Shown: positions 24,706 to 35,307 of the stretch, piece by piece
How positions within the stretch are numbered: position 1 is the first letter of the stretch
Layout of the letters: every line of letters starts with the position of its first letter
Assembly: GCA_022483465.1 (NCBI GenBank)
Contig: JAKVNF010000001.1
Coordinates: forward strand, 1,364,001-1,428,000
DNA from: Lachnospiraceae bacterium
Lineage (GTDB): Bacteria > Bacillota > Clostridia > Lachnospirales > Lachnospiraceae
DNA length: 64,000 bases
Reading direction: 5' to 3'
The notes under the pieces: generated by a model
What the model was told of the DNA's origin: nothing
Database searches by the model: none
What the model saw: the letters and a program-made list of their open reading frames with translations, nothing else
Made by a program: the position numbers and the translations under genes

Positions 24706-25942
24706 ACATGCCTTCGGTCAGCGGGTCCTCCCGGTGCTTGAACACCCGGCTCCCGTTCTCGTCCACGATCAGGATCTCGTCCGTGTCCAGCGCCCGCTGG
24801 AACATCTCGTCGATCTTCTCCCGCAGGTTCCCCTCGTGGTCCTGGATGACCGACAGCAGGGGCTTGGTCACCGGATGCTTTGCCACAAAGATCGTGCAGC
24901 AGTCCTCGTAGGGGAGGATGGAGGTGTCATAGGTCCCGATCTTCTTGGAGATCGTGATGATGTCCTCCTTGTCAAAGGCGATGAGCGGGCGGAACACCGG
25001 CAGGGTCTCCACCGCCGCATTCGTCACGCCCAGGGCTCTCGTCGTCTGGGACGCCACCTGGCCGATGGACTCGCCGGTCACCAGCGCGTCGCACTTGGTG
25101 CGCTTTGCGATCGCCTCGGCGATCCGCATCATGTACCGGCGCATGATGATGGTCAGCTCATCGTGGGGGCACTTCTCGTAGATGTAGAGCTGAATCTCCG
25201 TGAAGTTGATGTTGTGCAGGTAGATGGGCCCGGTGTAGCGGGCGACAATGCTCGCCAGGTCGATGACCTTCTGCAGGGCGCGCTCGCTGGTGTAGGGCGG
25301 TGCGTTGAAGTAAGTCGCGTCGATCTTGAGTCCGCGCTTGGCCACCATCCAGCCCGCCACCGGGCTGTCGATGCCGCCGGAGAGCAGGAGCATGGCCTTT
25401 CCGCCGCTGCCGAGGGGAAGTCCCCCGGGCCCCGGAATCACATGGGTGTAGAGGTAGATCCGCTCCCGGACCTCTGCGTGGAAGAGGATCTCCGGGTTGT
25501 GGACATCCACCCGGGACTCCGGATAGGCGGACAGAATGGCCTCGCCGAGCTCCGCGTTGATCTCCATGGAGTCAATGGGATAGTTCTTGGCAAGGCGCCT
25601 GGTCTGGACCTTGAAGGAGTGGGCCCGGTCCGGGTACTCCTGGCCGAAGAAGTCCGCTGCAGCCTTCTTCAGCTCCGCGATCGGCATGACGGGCAGGATC
25701 ACCGTCGGGCAGATGCCGGCAATGCCGAACACCCGGCAGAGGTGCTCCACAACCTCGTCGTAGTCGTACTCCGACTCGCAGTTCACGAAGATCCGGCCGC
25801 TGGTGCGGTCGATCGTGAAGGTGCCCTCGCACTTCTTGAGCTGGAGGCGGATCTGCTGGCACAGGGCCTCCTCAAAGAGCTTGCGGTTCTTGCCCTTGAT
25901 GCCGATCTCCGCATATTTGATCAAAAAAGCATGGTATCGCAT
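24704..25942 (-). CDS. thiI: tRNA 4-thiouridine synthetase ThiI
   Basis: A 412-residue protein. It has an N-terminal ferredoxin-like and THUMP region (to about 165), then the PP-loop ATPase with LLLSGGIDSPVAGWMVAKRG and the downstream DALVTGESIGQVASQTTRAL. It adenylates U8 of tRNA and inserts sulfur. The length shows it lacks the C-terminal rhodanese domain of the E. coli form, as in Bacillus, where sulfur comes from a dedicated cysteine desulfurase. Such a gene lies 18 bases upstream. Confidence 0.95.
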   Translation of the reverse strand: MRYHAFLIKYAEIGIKGKNRKLFEEALCQQIRLQLKKCEGTFTIDRTSGRIFVNCESEYDYDEVVEHLCRVFGIAGICPTVILPVMPIAELKKAAADFFGQEYPDRAHSFKVQTRRLAKNYPIDSMEINAELGEAILSAYPESRVDVHNPEILFHAEVRERIYLYTHVIPGPGGLPLGSGGKAMLLLSGGIDSPVAGWMVAKRGLKIDATYFNAPPYTSERALQKVIDLASIVARYTGPIYLHNINFTEIQLYIYEKCPHDELTIIMRRYMMRIAEAIAKRTKCDALVTGESIGQVASQTTRALGVTNAAVETLPVFRPLIAFDKEDIITISKKIGTYDTSILPYEDCCTIFVAKHPVTKPLLSVIQDHEGNLREKIDEMFQRALDTDEILIVDENGSRVFKHREDPLTEGM

Positions 25943-25960
25943 ATTGGTATCTTTCTCGCC

Positions 25961-27121
25961 TCACTGGCGGGTGTACTTACGAAGGAACGGAAGGAGCTGC
26001 TCCAGGGCCGCCGCCGCGTCGTCCATGTCCTCATCGGTGTTCATCACCGAAGTGGAGAAGCGCAGGGTGGAATCCAGGTACTCCTTGGGCGTGCCGATGG
26101 CAAGGAGCGTCTCCGAGATGTGGGGCCGGTTGGAGCTGCAGGCACTTCCCGCGGAGACGTAGATGTTCTTCTCCTCCAGGGCGTGCAGGAGCACTTCTGC
26201 CCGCACCCCCTCGATGGAGAGGCTGATGACGTGGGGCGCGCTGTCGCGCCCGGTCTTTCCGTTGGCGTGCACGCCCTCGATCCGGGTCACCCGGTCCAAA
26301 AAGCGCTGCTTCATCTCATAGAGGCGGTCCCGGTCCTCGTCCAGGTGGTCATAGAGCATCTTGGCCGCGAGCGCCATGCCGGCAATGCTGGCCACGTTTT
26401 CGGTTCCGCTTCGCATGCCGCCCTGCTGGCCGCCGCCGAAGAGGATGTTCCGGACCTTGACCCCGTCGCCGATGTAGAGCAGGCCCACGCCCTTGGGAGC
26501 GTGGATCTTGTGGCCGGAGGCGGAGAGCAGGTCAATCTTCATCTGCTTCGGATGAATCACGTTCTTGCCAAAGCCCTGCACCGCGTCCACGTGGAACAGC
26601 GTCTTCGGGTTCTTCTCCTTGATCACCCGGCCGATCTCCTCGATGGGCTCCAGGGCGCCGATCTCGTTGTTGGTGTGCATTACGGAGACGAGGATCGTGT
26701 CCTCCCGGACCGCATTCTTCACGTCCTCCGGGTTGACCAGACCGTTCTCGTCCACCGGGAGGTAGGTGATCTCAAAGCCCTGGGAGGCCAGGTACTTGCA
26801 GGTCTCCAGGATTGCCGGATGCTCGATTTTGGTGGTGATCAGGTGCTTTCCCTCCCGCTGGTTGGCGAGGGCGCCCCCGATCAGGGAGATGTTGTCGGAC
26901 TCCGTGCCGCAGGAGGTGAAGATCAGGTTCCGGGGGCTGCACTTTAGGATGTCCGCCAGAATCTCCTTTGCCTTCCGGATCTCCCGCTCTGCCTCCACGC
27001 CCTTGTGGTGAAGGCTGGAGGGGTTCCCGTACTCCTCCAGCAGGATCCGATCCATCAGGGAAACCACCTCCGGGAAGCACCGGGTGGTTGCCGAATTGTC
27101 CAGATAGATTTCTCGTTCCAT
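25961..27121 (-). CDS. Cysteine desulfurase (NifS/IscS class), ThiI partner
   Basis: A 386-residue PLP enzyme beginning MEREIYLDNSATTRCFPEVV. SASGHKIHAPKGVGLLYIGD carries the Schiff-base lysine, and YVSAGSACSSNRPHISETLL carries the catalytic Cys loop. It releases sulfur from cysteine as a persulfide. Adjacent thiI without a rhodanese domain makes it the likely sulfur donor for tRNA thiolation (NifZ-type in Bacillus), rather than the main Fe-S assembly enzyme. Confidence 0.93.
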   Translation of the reverse strand: MEREIYLDNSATTRCFPEVVSLMDRILLEEYGNPSSLHHKGVEAEREIRKAKEILADILKCSPRNLIFTSCGTESDNISLIGGALANQREGKHLITTKIEHPAILETCKYLASQGFEITYLPVDENGLVNPEDVKNAVREDTILVSVMHTNNEIGALEPIEEIGRVIKEKNPKTLFHVDAVQGFGKNVIHPKQMKIDLLSASGHKIHAPKGVGLLYIGDGVKVRNILFGGGQQGGMRSGTENVASIAGMALAAKMLYDHLDEDRDRLYEMKQRFLDRVTRIEGVHANGKTGRDSAPHVISLSIEGVRAEVLLHALEEKNIYVSAGSACSSNRPHISETLLAIGTPKEYLDSTLRFSTSVMNTDEDMDDAAAALEQLLPFLRKYTRQ

Positions 27122-27179
27122 AGCCGTTCCTTACTCAAAAACTGCAGATTTTGACACGCTGACTACCTTAGTGCATTCC

Positions 27180-27944
27180 TCAGGAAATTTCAAGGAGGTA
27201 TGAAAGCCAGGAGAGCACACAAAGGCCCGCGGTCTCGGTGCGCAGGATCCTGCGGCCCAGGGAGATCGGAAGGATCCCGCTCTCCCTGGCCTTCGTCACC
27301 TCGTCCTCCTCAAAGCCCCCCTCGGGGCCGATGAAGATGGCAATCCCCTTGGGGGTTCCCGACGGGTCGGGTTCCTGCAGGGTCTCAAAGAGCGCCTTCG
27401 TGCCGCCTCTCTCCTGCTGGTTTTCATAGGGAAGAACCCGGACCGCGGCGTGCTCTTTCGCGTAGTCCATGGCCTCCTGCATGGTCATCGGCATGGTCAC
27501 CTTCGGGATCACCCGGCGCCTGGACTGCATCGCAGCCGCCTCTGCGATCTTCTGCCAGCGCTCCACCTTTTTGGCCGCGCGCTTCTCGTCGAGCTTCATC
27601 ACACACCGGTGCATCGACACCGGGATGATCTCGTACACGCCAAGCTCCACCGCCTTCTGGACGATGAGCTCCATCTTTTCCCCCTTGGGAAGGCCCTGAA
27701 AGAGGTAGGGCCGAACGGGAAGCTCCGTGTCTCCGGGGAGGATCTTGGTGCGGTGCAGGATGACCGCATCCTCCCGGTAGGATACCACCTCATAGCGGTA
27801 GTCCAGGTCCTTCTCGCCGTCGCTGACACTGACCTCCTCCCCGGGCCGCAGCCGGAGGACGTTTTTCATGTGGTTGACCTCCTCCCCCGTCACCACCAGC
27901 TCCTCTCCGACAAGATCTTCCGGTCTGGCAAAGATGTGCAGCAT
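27180..27944 (-). CDS. rsmE: 16S rRNA (uracil-1498-N3)-methyltransferase
   Basis: A 254-residue SPOUT-class enzyme starting MLHIFARPEDL. The start at 27944 has AGGAGG upstream. FIGPEGGFEEDEVTKARESG and ISLGRRILRTETAGLCVLSW form the knotted SAM site. It methylates U1498 of 16S rRNA. It is the last gene of the heat-shock/prmA operon, separated from prmA by a terminator-like hairpin. Confidence 0.95.
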   Translation of the reverse strand: MLHIFARPEDLVGEELVVTGEEVNHMKNVLRLRPGEEVSVSDGEKDLDYRYEVVSYREDAVILHRTKILPGDTELPVRPYLFQGLPKGEKMELIVQKAVELGVYEIIPVSMHRCVMKLDEKRAAKKVERWQKIAEAAAMQSRRRVIPKVTMPMTMQEAMDYAKEHAAVRVLPYENQQERGGTKALFETLQEPDPSGTPKGIAIFIGPEGGFEEDEVTKARESGILPISLGRRILRTETAGLCVLSWLSYLLEIS

Positions 27945-27972
27945 CGGTTGTCTCCTCCTGTTTTCCTGTGCC

Positions 27973-28004
27973 AAAAAAGGGACAGGAGTCTCTCCTCCTG
28001 TCCC
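27973..28004 (-). terminator. Intercistronic terminator-like hairpin between prmA and rsmE
   Basis: On the minus strand GGGACAGGAG pairs perfectly with CTCCTGTCCC around six bases, followed by six T. It starts about 20 bases after the prmA stop and leaves only about 30 bases to rsmE, so it should reduce rsmE expression from the upstream operon. rsmE would then need read-through. Confidence 0.8.
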
Positions 28005-28024
28005 GCCTTTGTCTTTCGTCTGCC

Positions 28025-29083
28025 TCAGATCTTTCTTCCGTACACGCAGCGCCACTCGCCCTGCTTTGCCGTCTCGACCTGGCCAAGTCCCTGGGCGCGC
28101 ATGGCGGCCTCGACCTCGCCCTCTCTGCCGGCGACAATCCCGGAGGTGATGATCACGCCCCCGTCCTTTGCCGCCTTCACCAGGTGCGGCATCAGCGGCA
28201 CCAGCACATCCGGCAGGATGTTGGCCGCCACGATCTCGTAGCGGTTTTCTCCGACCTCCTCCTGGGTCTTCGGATCATCGATCAGATTTCCCAGAATCAG
28301 CCGGAACTTCGAAGCGTCCACGCCGTTGGCCTCCAGGTTTTCCCGGATAGCGGGTTCCGCCATGGGATCCAGATCCGTCCCGACGGCGGAGGAAGCCCCC
28401 AGCATCAGGGCGAGGATCGAGAGGATGCCGCTCCCCGTGCCCACATCCAAGAGGTGGGTTTCGGGGGTCAGGTTCTTTCGGATCTCGCGGATGCAGAGCT
28501 GTGTGGTCTCATGCATGCCGGTTCCGAAGGCCGTGCCCGGATCGATGTGAAAGGTGACGGCCGGAACTGCCTCCGGCACCGCGGGCTTCTCCCAGGAGGG
28601 GAGCACCAGGATGTCGTCGATCCAGAACTGGTGGAAGTACTGCTTCCAGTTGTTCATCCAGTCCACGTCCTCGGTGATCTCGATGGAGACCGTGCCGTCG
28701 CCGATGGCGTCGCAGGTGGTCCGAAGCTCCCGAATCTTCTCCTCCATGGAGGCTTTCACCTCTTCCGGCGTCACCTTCCGTCCCGACTGCTCCGGGACAG
28801 AGGCCAGGGAGCCGCCGCTTTCAGCAGCGGAGCCGATCTCACCGGGCTCCTCCAGAAGGAGGGTTCCGTCCTCCTCCAGCGGCACGTAGAAGCTGACGAC
28901 GGCCAGGCCGTCGTCCGGCTTCTCCTCCGGCATGATGTCCACAAACATCTGCTCTTTTTCCTGTGCCGTCAGCGGCACGTGGTCCTCGATCTGGGCACCG
29001 TACAGGCCGACATCGGTCATCCCGGCAATCAGGATGTCCTCCGCCTCACTGGTGGTGCGCACCTTGAATCTCATCCAGCGCAT
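28025..29083 (-). CDS. prmA: Ribosomal protein L11 methyltransferase
   Basis: A 352-residue PrmA. The C-terminal catalytic domain has DPGTAFGTGMHETTQLCIRE, LDVGTGSGILSILALMLGA and AANILPDVLVPLMPH. The N-terminal L11-recognition domain (to about residue 170) contains an extra acidic/Ser-rich insert near residues 75-105 compared with the usual 300-315-residue protein. It trimethylates L11. It lies 43 bases downstream of dnaJ, an order common in Clostridia. Confidence 0.94.
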   Translation of the reverse strand: MRWMRFKVRTTSEAEDILIAGMTDVGLYGAQIEDHVPLTAQEKEQMFVDIMPEEKPDDGLAVVSFYVPLEEDGTLLLEEPGEIGSAAESGGSLASVPEQSGRKVTPEEVKASMEEKIRELRTTCDAIGDGTVSIEITEDVDWMNNWKQYFHQFWIDDILVLPSWEKPAVPEAVPAVTFHIDPGTAFGTGMHETTQLCIREIRKNLTPETHLLDVGTGSGILSILALMLGASSAVGTDLDPMAEPAIRENLEANGVDASKFRLILGNLIDDPKTQEEVGENRYEIVAANILPDVLVPLMPHLVKAAKDGGVIITSGIVAGREGEVEAAMRAQGLGQVETAKQGEWRCVYGRKI

Positions 29084-29126
29084 GCGCTTGTCCCTCTGTC
29101 TGGTTTTCTACCGGGCCTGCTGCTTC

Positions 29127-30308
29127 TCACTTCTTGCCGAAAAAGCCGCGCTTGCCCTTCTTCTTTTCCTTGCCTTCGCTCTCGCCCTCTTCCGGCTCCT
29201 CTGCCGCGGAGAGGCTTCCGCCGGTCAGGCGGTCAAACTCCATCAGCGCGTCCTTGGCCTCGCGGGAGAGCTTGGTCGGCGTCTCCACCACAAGGGTCAC
29301 GTACTGATCGCCGCGGACGTTCTTGTTCTGGAGCGTCGGCACGCCCTTGCTGCGAAGGCGGACCCGGGTACCCGTCTGGGTGCCGGGCTTGACGTCATAG
29401 GCCACCTTGCCGTCCACGGTCTCGATCAGGACCGTGGCGCCCAGTGCTGCCTGGGCGAAGGAGATCTTCACCTGGGAGTAGATGTCATACTCCTGGCGCA
29501 CGAACCTGGGATCGTCCGCAACGACCACCTCGACCAGAAGGTCACCGCGGGGGCCGCCGTTGATGCCAGGCTCACCCTTCTCGCGGATGCGCACACTCTG
29601 GCCGTTGTCGATGCCCGCGGGGATCGAGACGGAGATCGTCTTGCGGCTCGTGGTATAGCCGGTGCCGCCGCAGGTGGTGCACTTGTTCTCAATGACCTTG
29701 CCGGTACCGCCGCAGTCCGGGCAGGTGGTCACGTTCTGGACCGTGCCGAAGAAGGACTGCTGCTGGTAGACCACCTGGCCTCTGCCGTTGCAGCGCGGAC
29801 ACATCTTGGGGCTGGTGCCGGGCTTGGCGCCGGTGCCGCCGCAGGTGGGGCAGGGGTCCTTCATATTTAAAGTGACTTCCTTCTCGCAGCCGAACACCGC
29901 TTCCTGGAAGGAGACGCGGACCGAGGTGCGGATGTTGGACCCCTTCATGGGTCCGCTCCGGGCACCGCCCCGCTGCCGGCTGCCGGTGCCGAAGAGATCT
30001 CCGAAGATGTCCCCGAAGATGTCTCCGAAGTCCGCGCTGTTGAAGTCGAAGCCGCCGGAGCCGAAGCCGCCGGTCCCGTCGAAGGCGCTGTGGCCGTAGC
30101 GGTCATACTGGGCGCGCTTCTCCTTGTCACCGAGGACGGCATATGCCTCAGAAGCCTCTTTGAACTTCCTCTCCGCCTCCTTGTCCCCGGGGTTTACATC
30201 CGGGTGATACTTCTTGGCCAGGGTGCGGTAGGCCTTCTTGATCTCCTCTTCCGTTGCGGTTCTGGGCACGCCCAGTACCTCATAATAATCACGCTTTTGC
30301 TCTGCCAT
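29127..30308 (-). CDS. dnaJ: Chaperone DnaJ
   Basis: A 393-residue class I J-protein. It has the J domain with the HPD motif ([15 protein letters not shown]), a Gly/Phe-rich linker ([20 protein letters not shown]), four CxxCxGxG-type zinc repeats ([32 protein letters not shown]), then the substrate-binding C-terminal domain. It stimulates DnaK ATPase. The ATG at 30308 is preferred over an in-frame GTG at 30320, which overlaps the GAGG ribosome binding site. The C-terminus is a Lys/Glu-rich tail. Confidence 0.96.
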   Translation of the reverse strand: MAEQKRDYYEVLGVPRTATEEEIKKAYRTLAKKYHPDVNPGDKEAERKFKEASEAYAVLGDKEKRAQYDRYGHSAFDGTGGFGSGGFDFNSADFGDIFGDIFGDLFGTGSRQRGGARSGPMKGSNIRTSVRVSFQEAVFGCEKEVTLNMKDPCPTCGGTGAKPGTSPKMCPRCNGRGQVVYQQQSFFGTVQNVTTCPDCGGTGKVIENKCTTCGGTGYTTSRKTISVSIPAGIDNGQSVRIREKGEPGINGGPRGDLLVEVVVADDPRFVRQEYDIYSQVKISFAQAALGATVLIETVDGKVAYDVKPGTQTGTRVRLRSKGVPTLQNKNVRGDQYVTLVVETPTKLSREAKDALMEFDRLTGGSLSAAEEPEEGESEGKEKKKGKRGFFGKK

Positions 30309-30324
30309 GTCTGTCCTCACTCAG

Positions 30325-30359
30325 ATATAGCCCAGTGCGGAAACCCGCCTGGGCTATAT
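30325..30359 (-). promoter_or_regulatory. Strong hairpin just upstream of the dnaJ ribosome binding site
   Basis: ATATAGCCCAG (30349-30359 side) and CTGGGCTATAT form an 11-bp perfect stem around a GC-rich loop. It ends only a few bases before the GAGG of dnaJ on the minus strand and lacks a T tract. It could be a translational control, mRNA-stability or processing element of the dnaK-dnaJ message. The structure is directly visible; its role is inferred. Confidence 0.6.
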
Positions 30360-30384
30360 GATTCTGACATTTCTCTTTTCATTT

Positions 30385-30424
30385 GTAAAGCCCGCGGCGC
30401 CTTTGACAGCGCCCCGGGTTTTAC
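30385..30424 (-). terminator. Hairpin after dnaK, weak terminator or processing site
   Basis: GTAAAACCCGGGGCGC and GCGCCGCGGGCTTTAC form a long imperfect stem 30 bases after the dnaK stop. The following tract is A-rich, not T-rich, so a partial terminator or 3'-end stabiliser is more likely than a full stop. Confidence 0.45.
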
Positions 30425-30453
30425 GAATCAGAAAGAATATTTCAATCTGCGGA

Positions 30454-32433
<1,980 letters not shown>

Positions 32434-32467
32434 TCATGTCAGGCAGCGCTGCGCGCTGCGGATTTTG

Positions 32468-33106
32468 TTATTTGACCACGCTCACCATGCTGTGGCGAAG
32501 CACCTGGTCGTGGTAGAGATAGCCCTTCTGGAGCTCCTTTGCCACGGTGCCAGATTCCTGCTCTTCGCTCTCCACCTGCATCACGGCGTTGTGGAACTTG
32601 GGATCAAATTCCTTGCCCTCGCACTCGATGGCCTTGACCCCCAGGTCCTCCAGCTGCTTGGTCAGCTGCTGGTAGACCTTTTCCATGCCCTGATAAAAGG
32701 CATCTTTCTTCTCCTCTTCGGTGACGGTGGCGAAGCCCCGCTCGAAGTTGTCGACAATCGGAAGGATCTTTTCGATGACGCTCTTCTCGCCCATCGAGAA
32801 CATCTGCTCCTTCTCCTTGTCTGTCCGCTTGCGGTAGTTGTCGAACTCTGCCATCTGGCGGACCACCTTGTCCTGCAGGGACTGCACCTGATCTTTCAGT
32901 GCCTGCTTTTCCTTGTCGGGCTTCTTCTTGAAAAAGCCCTTCGAATCCTCAGCGGCATCTGCTGCGCCGCTGTCGGCTGTTGTCTGCTCTTTGGTCTCGG
33001 CCTGCGGTGCGGCGGCCTTTTCCTCGGTCTCCTTCGCGGCCTTGCTCTCCTCGGTCTTCTTCTCCTGACCGGTGTTGTCCTGTTTTGTCTTTTCTTCTTC
33101 TGCCAT
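32468..33106 (-). CDS. grpE: Nucleotide exchange factor GrpE
   Basis: A 212-residue protein. The first 75 residues are a low-complexity Lys/Glu/Ala region. They are followed by a long coiled coil (ALKDQVQSLQDKVVRQMAEF, then DNYRKRTDKEKEQM) and the C-terminal beta domain (KFDPKFHNAVMQVESEEQE). It releases ADP from DnaK. The N-terminal tail is longer than in most homologues. It lies between hrcA and dnaK. Confidence 0.95.
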   Translation of the reverse strand: MAEEEKTKQDNTGQEKKTEESKAAKETEEKAAAPQAETKEQTTADSGAADAAEDSKGFFKKKPDKEKQALKDQVQSLQDKVVRQMAEFDNYRKRTDKEKEQMFSMGEKSVIEKILPIVDNFERGFATVTEEEKKDAFYQGMEKVYQQLTKQLEDLGVKAIECEGKEFDPKFHNAVMQVESEEQESGTVAKELQKGYLYHDQVLRHSMVSVVK

Positions 33107-33128
33107 TTAAAAAACTGCCTCCCTAAGG

Positions 33129-34154
33129 TCACTCTTTCTTGTACAATTCGTCCATCTGCTTCATGATCTGCTCGAGGACGCCAAACACCCTGTCGTAGTC
33201 CATGCGCTTGGGACCGATCACACCGACCGTTCCCTTCATGCCCTCGCCCAGGTCGTAGGTTGCCGTGACCACGCTGCAGTCCTGCATGGCCGCCACCGGC
33301 ATCTCGTTGCCGATGTAGACCTGGATGCCGTTGTTGTCCGGATCCTGCAGGGTCTCCTTGACGATGTTGCCCAGGTTCTTCTTATCCTCGAAGTCACTGA
33401 TCAGCTCCGTCGCATGCTCACCGGAGAGCTCCGGATACTTGAAGATGTTCGTGGCGCCGCTGGTGTAGATCTTGGGCTTGTCGTCCGGATGGATCGCCTC
33501 CGCGGCGGAGTCGATGACGTTCGCCACGATGGTGCTATGAATGCCGGCCTGCCGCTTGATCTCCGTGATCAGTCCCAGGTTGATGTCCTCCACTGAGAGC
33601 CCGCACAGGCTGTTGTTCAGCAGCATGTTCAGGCGAAGCAGTGTCTTCGCATCGAGCTCCTCGCCGATGTGAATCATGGTGTTGCGCACCAGGTTTCCCT
33701 CGATGACAATCACCGCCAGCACGGTCTCCGGGTCCACCTGGGAGAGCTGCACGAACTTGATCTTGTTCCTCTTGACCACCGGCGCCGAGATCATCGACGC
33801 GTAGTTCGTGTTCACCGCCAGGAGTTTTGCCACCTGCTGCAACAGGTTCTCCAGGTGATCCTGCTTCTCCAGCAGAACCTCCTTCAGGTCGCTGACTTCC
33901 TTCTTCTCATTGCGAAGCATGTCATCGACGTAAATGCGGTATCCCTTATCTGTCGGGATTCTTCCTGCAGAGGTGTGCGGCTGCATAATCAGCCCCATCT
34001 CCTCCAGATCCGACATCTCATTCCGGATGGTCGCCGAACTCAGATTCAGATCCGTGTACTTGGAAATCGTTCTGCTTCCTACCGGTTCACCGGTTTCGAG
34101 ATAGTTGCGGATAATGGCCTGCAGGATTTTCATTTTTCGTTCAGGCAGTTCCAT
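33129..34154 (-). CDS. hrcA: Heat-inducible repressor HrcA
   Basis: A 341-residue repressor. The N-terminal winged helix is MELPERKMKILQAIIRNYLE with GSRTISKYTDLNLSSATIRN as the recognition region, followed by the GAF-like dimer domain. It binds CIRCE, present just upstream, so the operon is autoregulated and released when GroEL is titrated by unfolded protein. The ATG at 34154 has GGAGGG six bases before it, whereas the longer frame to 34199 runs into CIRCE. Confidence 0.96.
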   Translation of the reverse strand: MELPERKMKILQAIIRNYLETGEPVGSRTISKYTDLNLSSATIRNEMSDLEEMGLIMQPHTSAGRIPTDKGYRIYVDDMLRNEKKEVSDLKEVLLEKQDHLENLLQQVAKLLAVNTNYASMISAPVVKRNKIKFVQLSQVDPETVLAVIVIEGNLVRNTMIHIGEELDAKTLLRLNMLLNNSLCGLSVEDINLGLITEIKRQAGIHSTIVANVIDSAAEAIHPDDKPKIYTSGATNIFKYPELSGEHATELISDFEDKKNLGNIVKETLQDPDNNGIQVYIGNEMPVAAMQDCSVVTATYDLGEGMKGTVGVIGPKRMDYDRVFGVLEQIMKQMDELYKKE

Positions 34155-34181
34155 TATTCCCTCCGTATCCGATTGGAGCTT

Positions 34182-34252
34182 GTTAGCACTCGCTTTCATT
34201 GAGTGCTAACATCTACAGTGCATAAGATAGCACCATTGCGAGACCATGTCAA
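34182..34252 (-). promoter_or_regulatory. hrcA operon promoter with CIRCE operator
   Basis: On the minus strand TTGACA (34247-34252), a 17-bp spacer and TATCTT (34224-34229) precede a perfect CIRCE inverted repeat at 34182-34210: GTTAGCACTC, nine bases, GAGTGCTAAC. This is the HrcA binding site, placed between the promoter and the hrcA start. Confidence 0.97.
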
Positions 34253-34850
34253 CACGGTCCCGGGGAAGAATTATGAACAAAGCGTGAAGGTTTTCAAAAG
34301 GAATTCCAAAGGCGATCCCGCTGTTTTGCCTCCTGCCGCCGTGTTTTCGCTTCGTCCCAAGGAGCGCGCAGGGCGACTAGCCTTTCCAAAACCGGTTCTC
34401 AGGCGCGCTCTTTTTTGCGCAGGAAGCGGACTGGAAATTCCCACAAAGAGCGCCAAAAAGGCAGGATTCTCCTGCCTTTCCGGGATGCTTTCCATGTCAC
34501 GGCCGGTGCCGCAATGTTGGAAATCTACATATTTAATTTGGATGACAGGATCTGCGCGAAAATCCCTCCCAAAGAGCTGCCGAGCGGGCAGTTCTTCAGG
34601 AGGGATGGAAAAAGCAGGAAATTTCGTGATCCAGAGTGGAAAATGAGGATTTTGTATTGACCGACAGTAAGGGTCTCTCGGTTGTTTCACTTCTCCGACT
34701 GTATATAGGAGGAATTTCCTGCTGCTGACAACAGCAGTTTGCAGGGCGCGTCCTGGCTGGAAACGCGGAGGGGGAAAAGGGGGAAACGAAAAGCGCTTCC
34801 AGCCCGGAACTTTCCTGCATCCAACATGGTATTCCGGTGCTGTTATCTTC
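34253..34850. other. Gene-poor region upstream of hrcA
   Basis: No ORF here has both a ribosome binding site and protein-like composition. On the minus strand a small terminator (GGCAGGA/TCCTGCC, five T) lies at 34455-34476, so a short minus-strand transcript probably crosses 34480-34850, perhaps the 3' part of the 35-aa gene's message. The plus strand has ACAGT/ACTGT arms at about 34664-34702, and CTGCTG/CAGCAG at about 34720-34736. I cannot assign a known RNA family. Confidence 0.4.
34455..34476 (-). terminator. Rho-independent terminator
   Basis: Minus strand: GGCAGGA, GAA loop, TCCTGCC, then TTTTT. It has no protein gene directly upstream, suggesting an untranslated transcript or the end of the small-protein message at 34958. 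Confidence 0.65.
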
Positions 34851-34958
34851 TCACACCGGCCTTTTCCAGCTTTCTTCCTTCCACATTTGCTGTCTCACAG
34901 CTTGGTGCGACCGTCCGTCCCGATAGAGATCGCTGTAGACTTCCGGATTGTCTGCCAT
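34851..34958 (-). CDS. Small protein, 35 aa
   Basis: The ORF encodes MADNPEVYSDLYRDGRSHQA followed by VRQQMWKEESWKRPV. GAGGAGG lies five bases before the ATG, and a TAGAAT hexamer about 20 bases upstream could be its -10. The composition is mixed charged and aromatic, with no membrane segment. I do not recognise it; it may be a genuine small protein or the N-terminus of a decayed gene. Confidence 0.5.
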   Translation of the reverse strand: MADNPEVYSDLYRDGRSHQAVRQQMWKEESWKRPV

Positions 34959-35249
34959 AGTCTCCTCCTCTTTCAAAAATTCTAGAGGGTTGCCCGTGTC
35001 ATTGTCCTTTGCTGTTTTCATCTGAATTTTACTGAGGCAGATTTCCATCCGAATTTCCGCGGTCTGCCTCCGCCTCCTTCACAGAGGGCCCGGAAATTTT
35101 CGCGTCCTTTTCTGCCTTTCCTCCTCCGGCGCCTTTTCCCCCATCCGCCGGATTCCGGAGACAACAAAGGCCAGCCTGGCGTCCATGCGGTATTTCATTC
35201 AGATTTGGTTACCCCGTCCTCCTGTCCGATCGGGAGGTTTCCGGGAGAC

Positions 35250-35282
35250 AAAATAAGAGGAAGCAGGCGAACCTGCTCCCTC
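35250..35282 (-). terminator. Rho-independent terminator of the DUF6465-like gene
   Basis: Minus strand: GAGGGAGCAGG, TTCG tetraloop, CCTGCTTCCTC, then TTATTTTG. Confidence 0.82.
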
Positions 35283-35307
35283 TCTCTGCTTAATATGCAG
35301 TGACAGC

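Noticed and set aside
24734-26947. 737-residue plus-strand ORF
   Set aside because: Antisense of thiI and the cysteine desulfurase, without start signals.
34664-34736. Possible riboswitch-like pairing upstream of hrcA
   Set aside because: The arms are short and no conserved riboswitch motif or downstream target gene on that strand was found.
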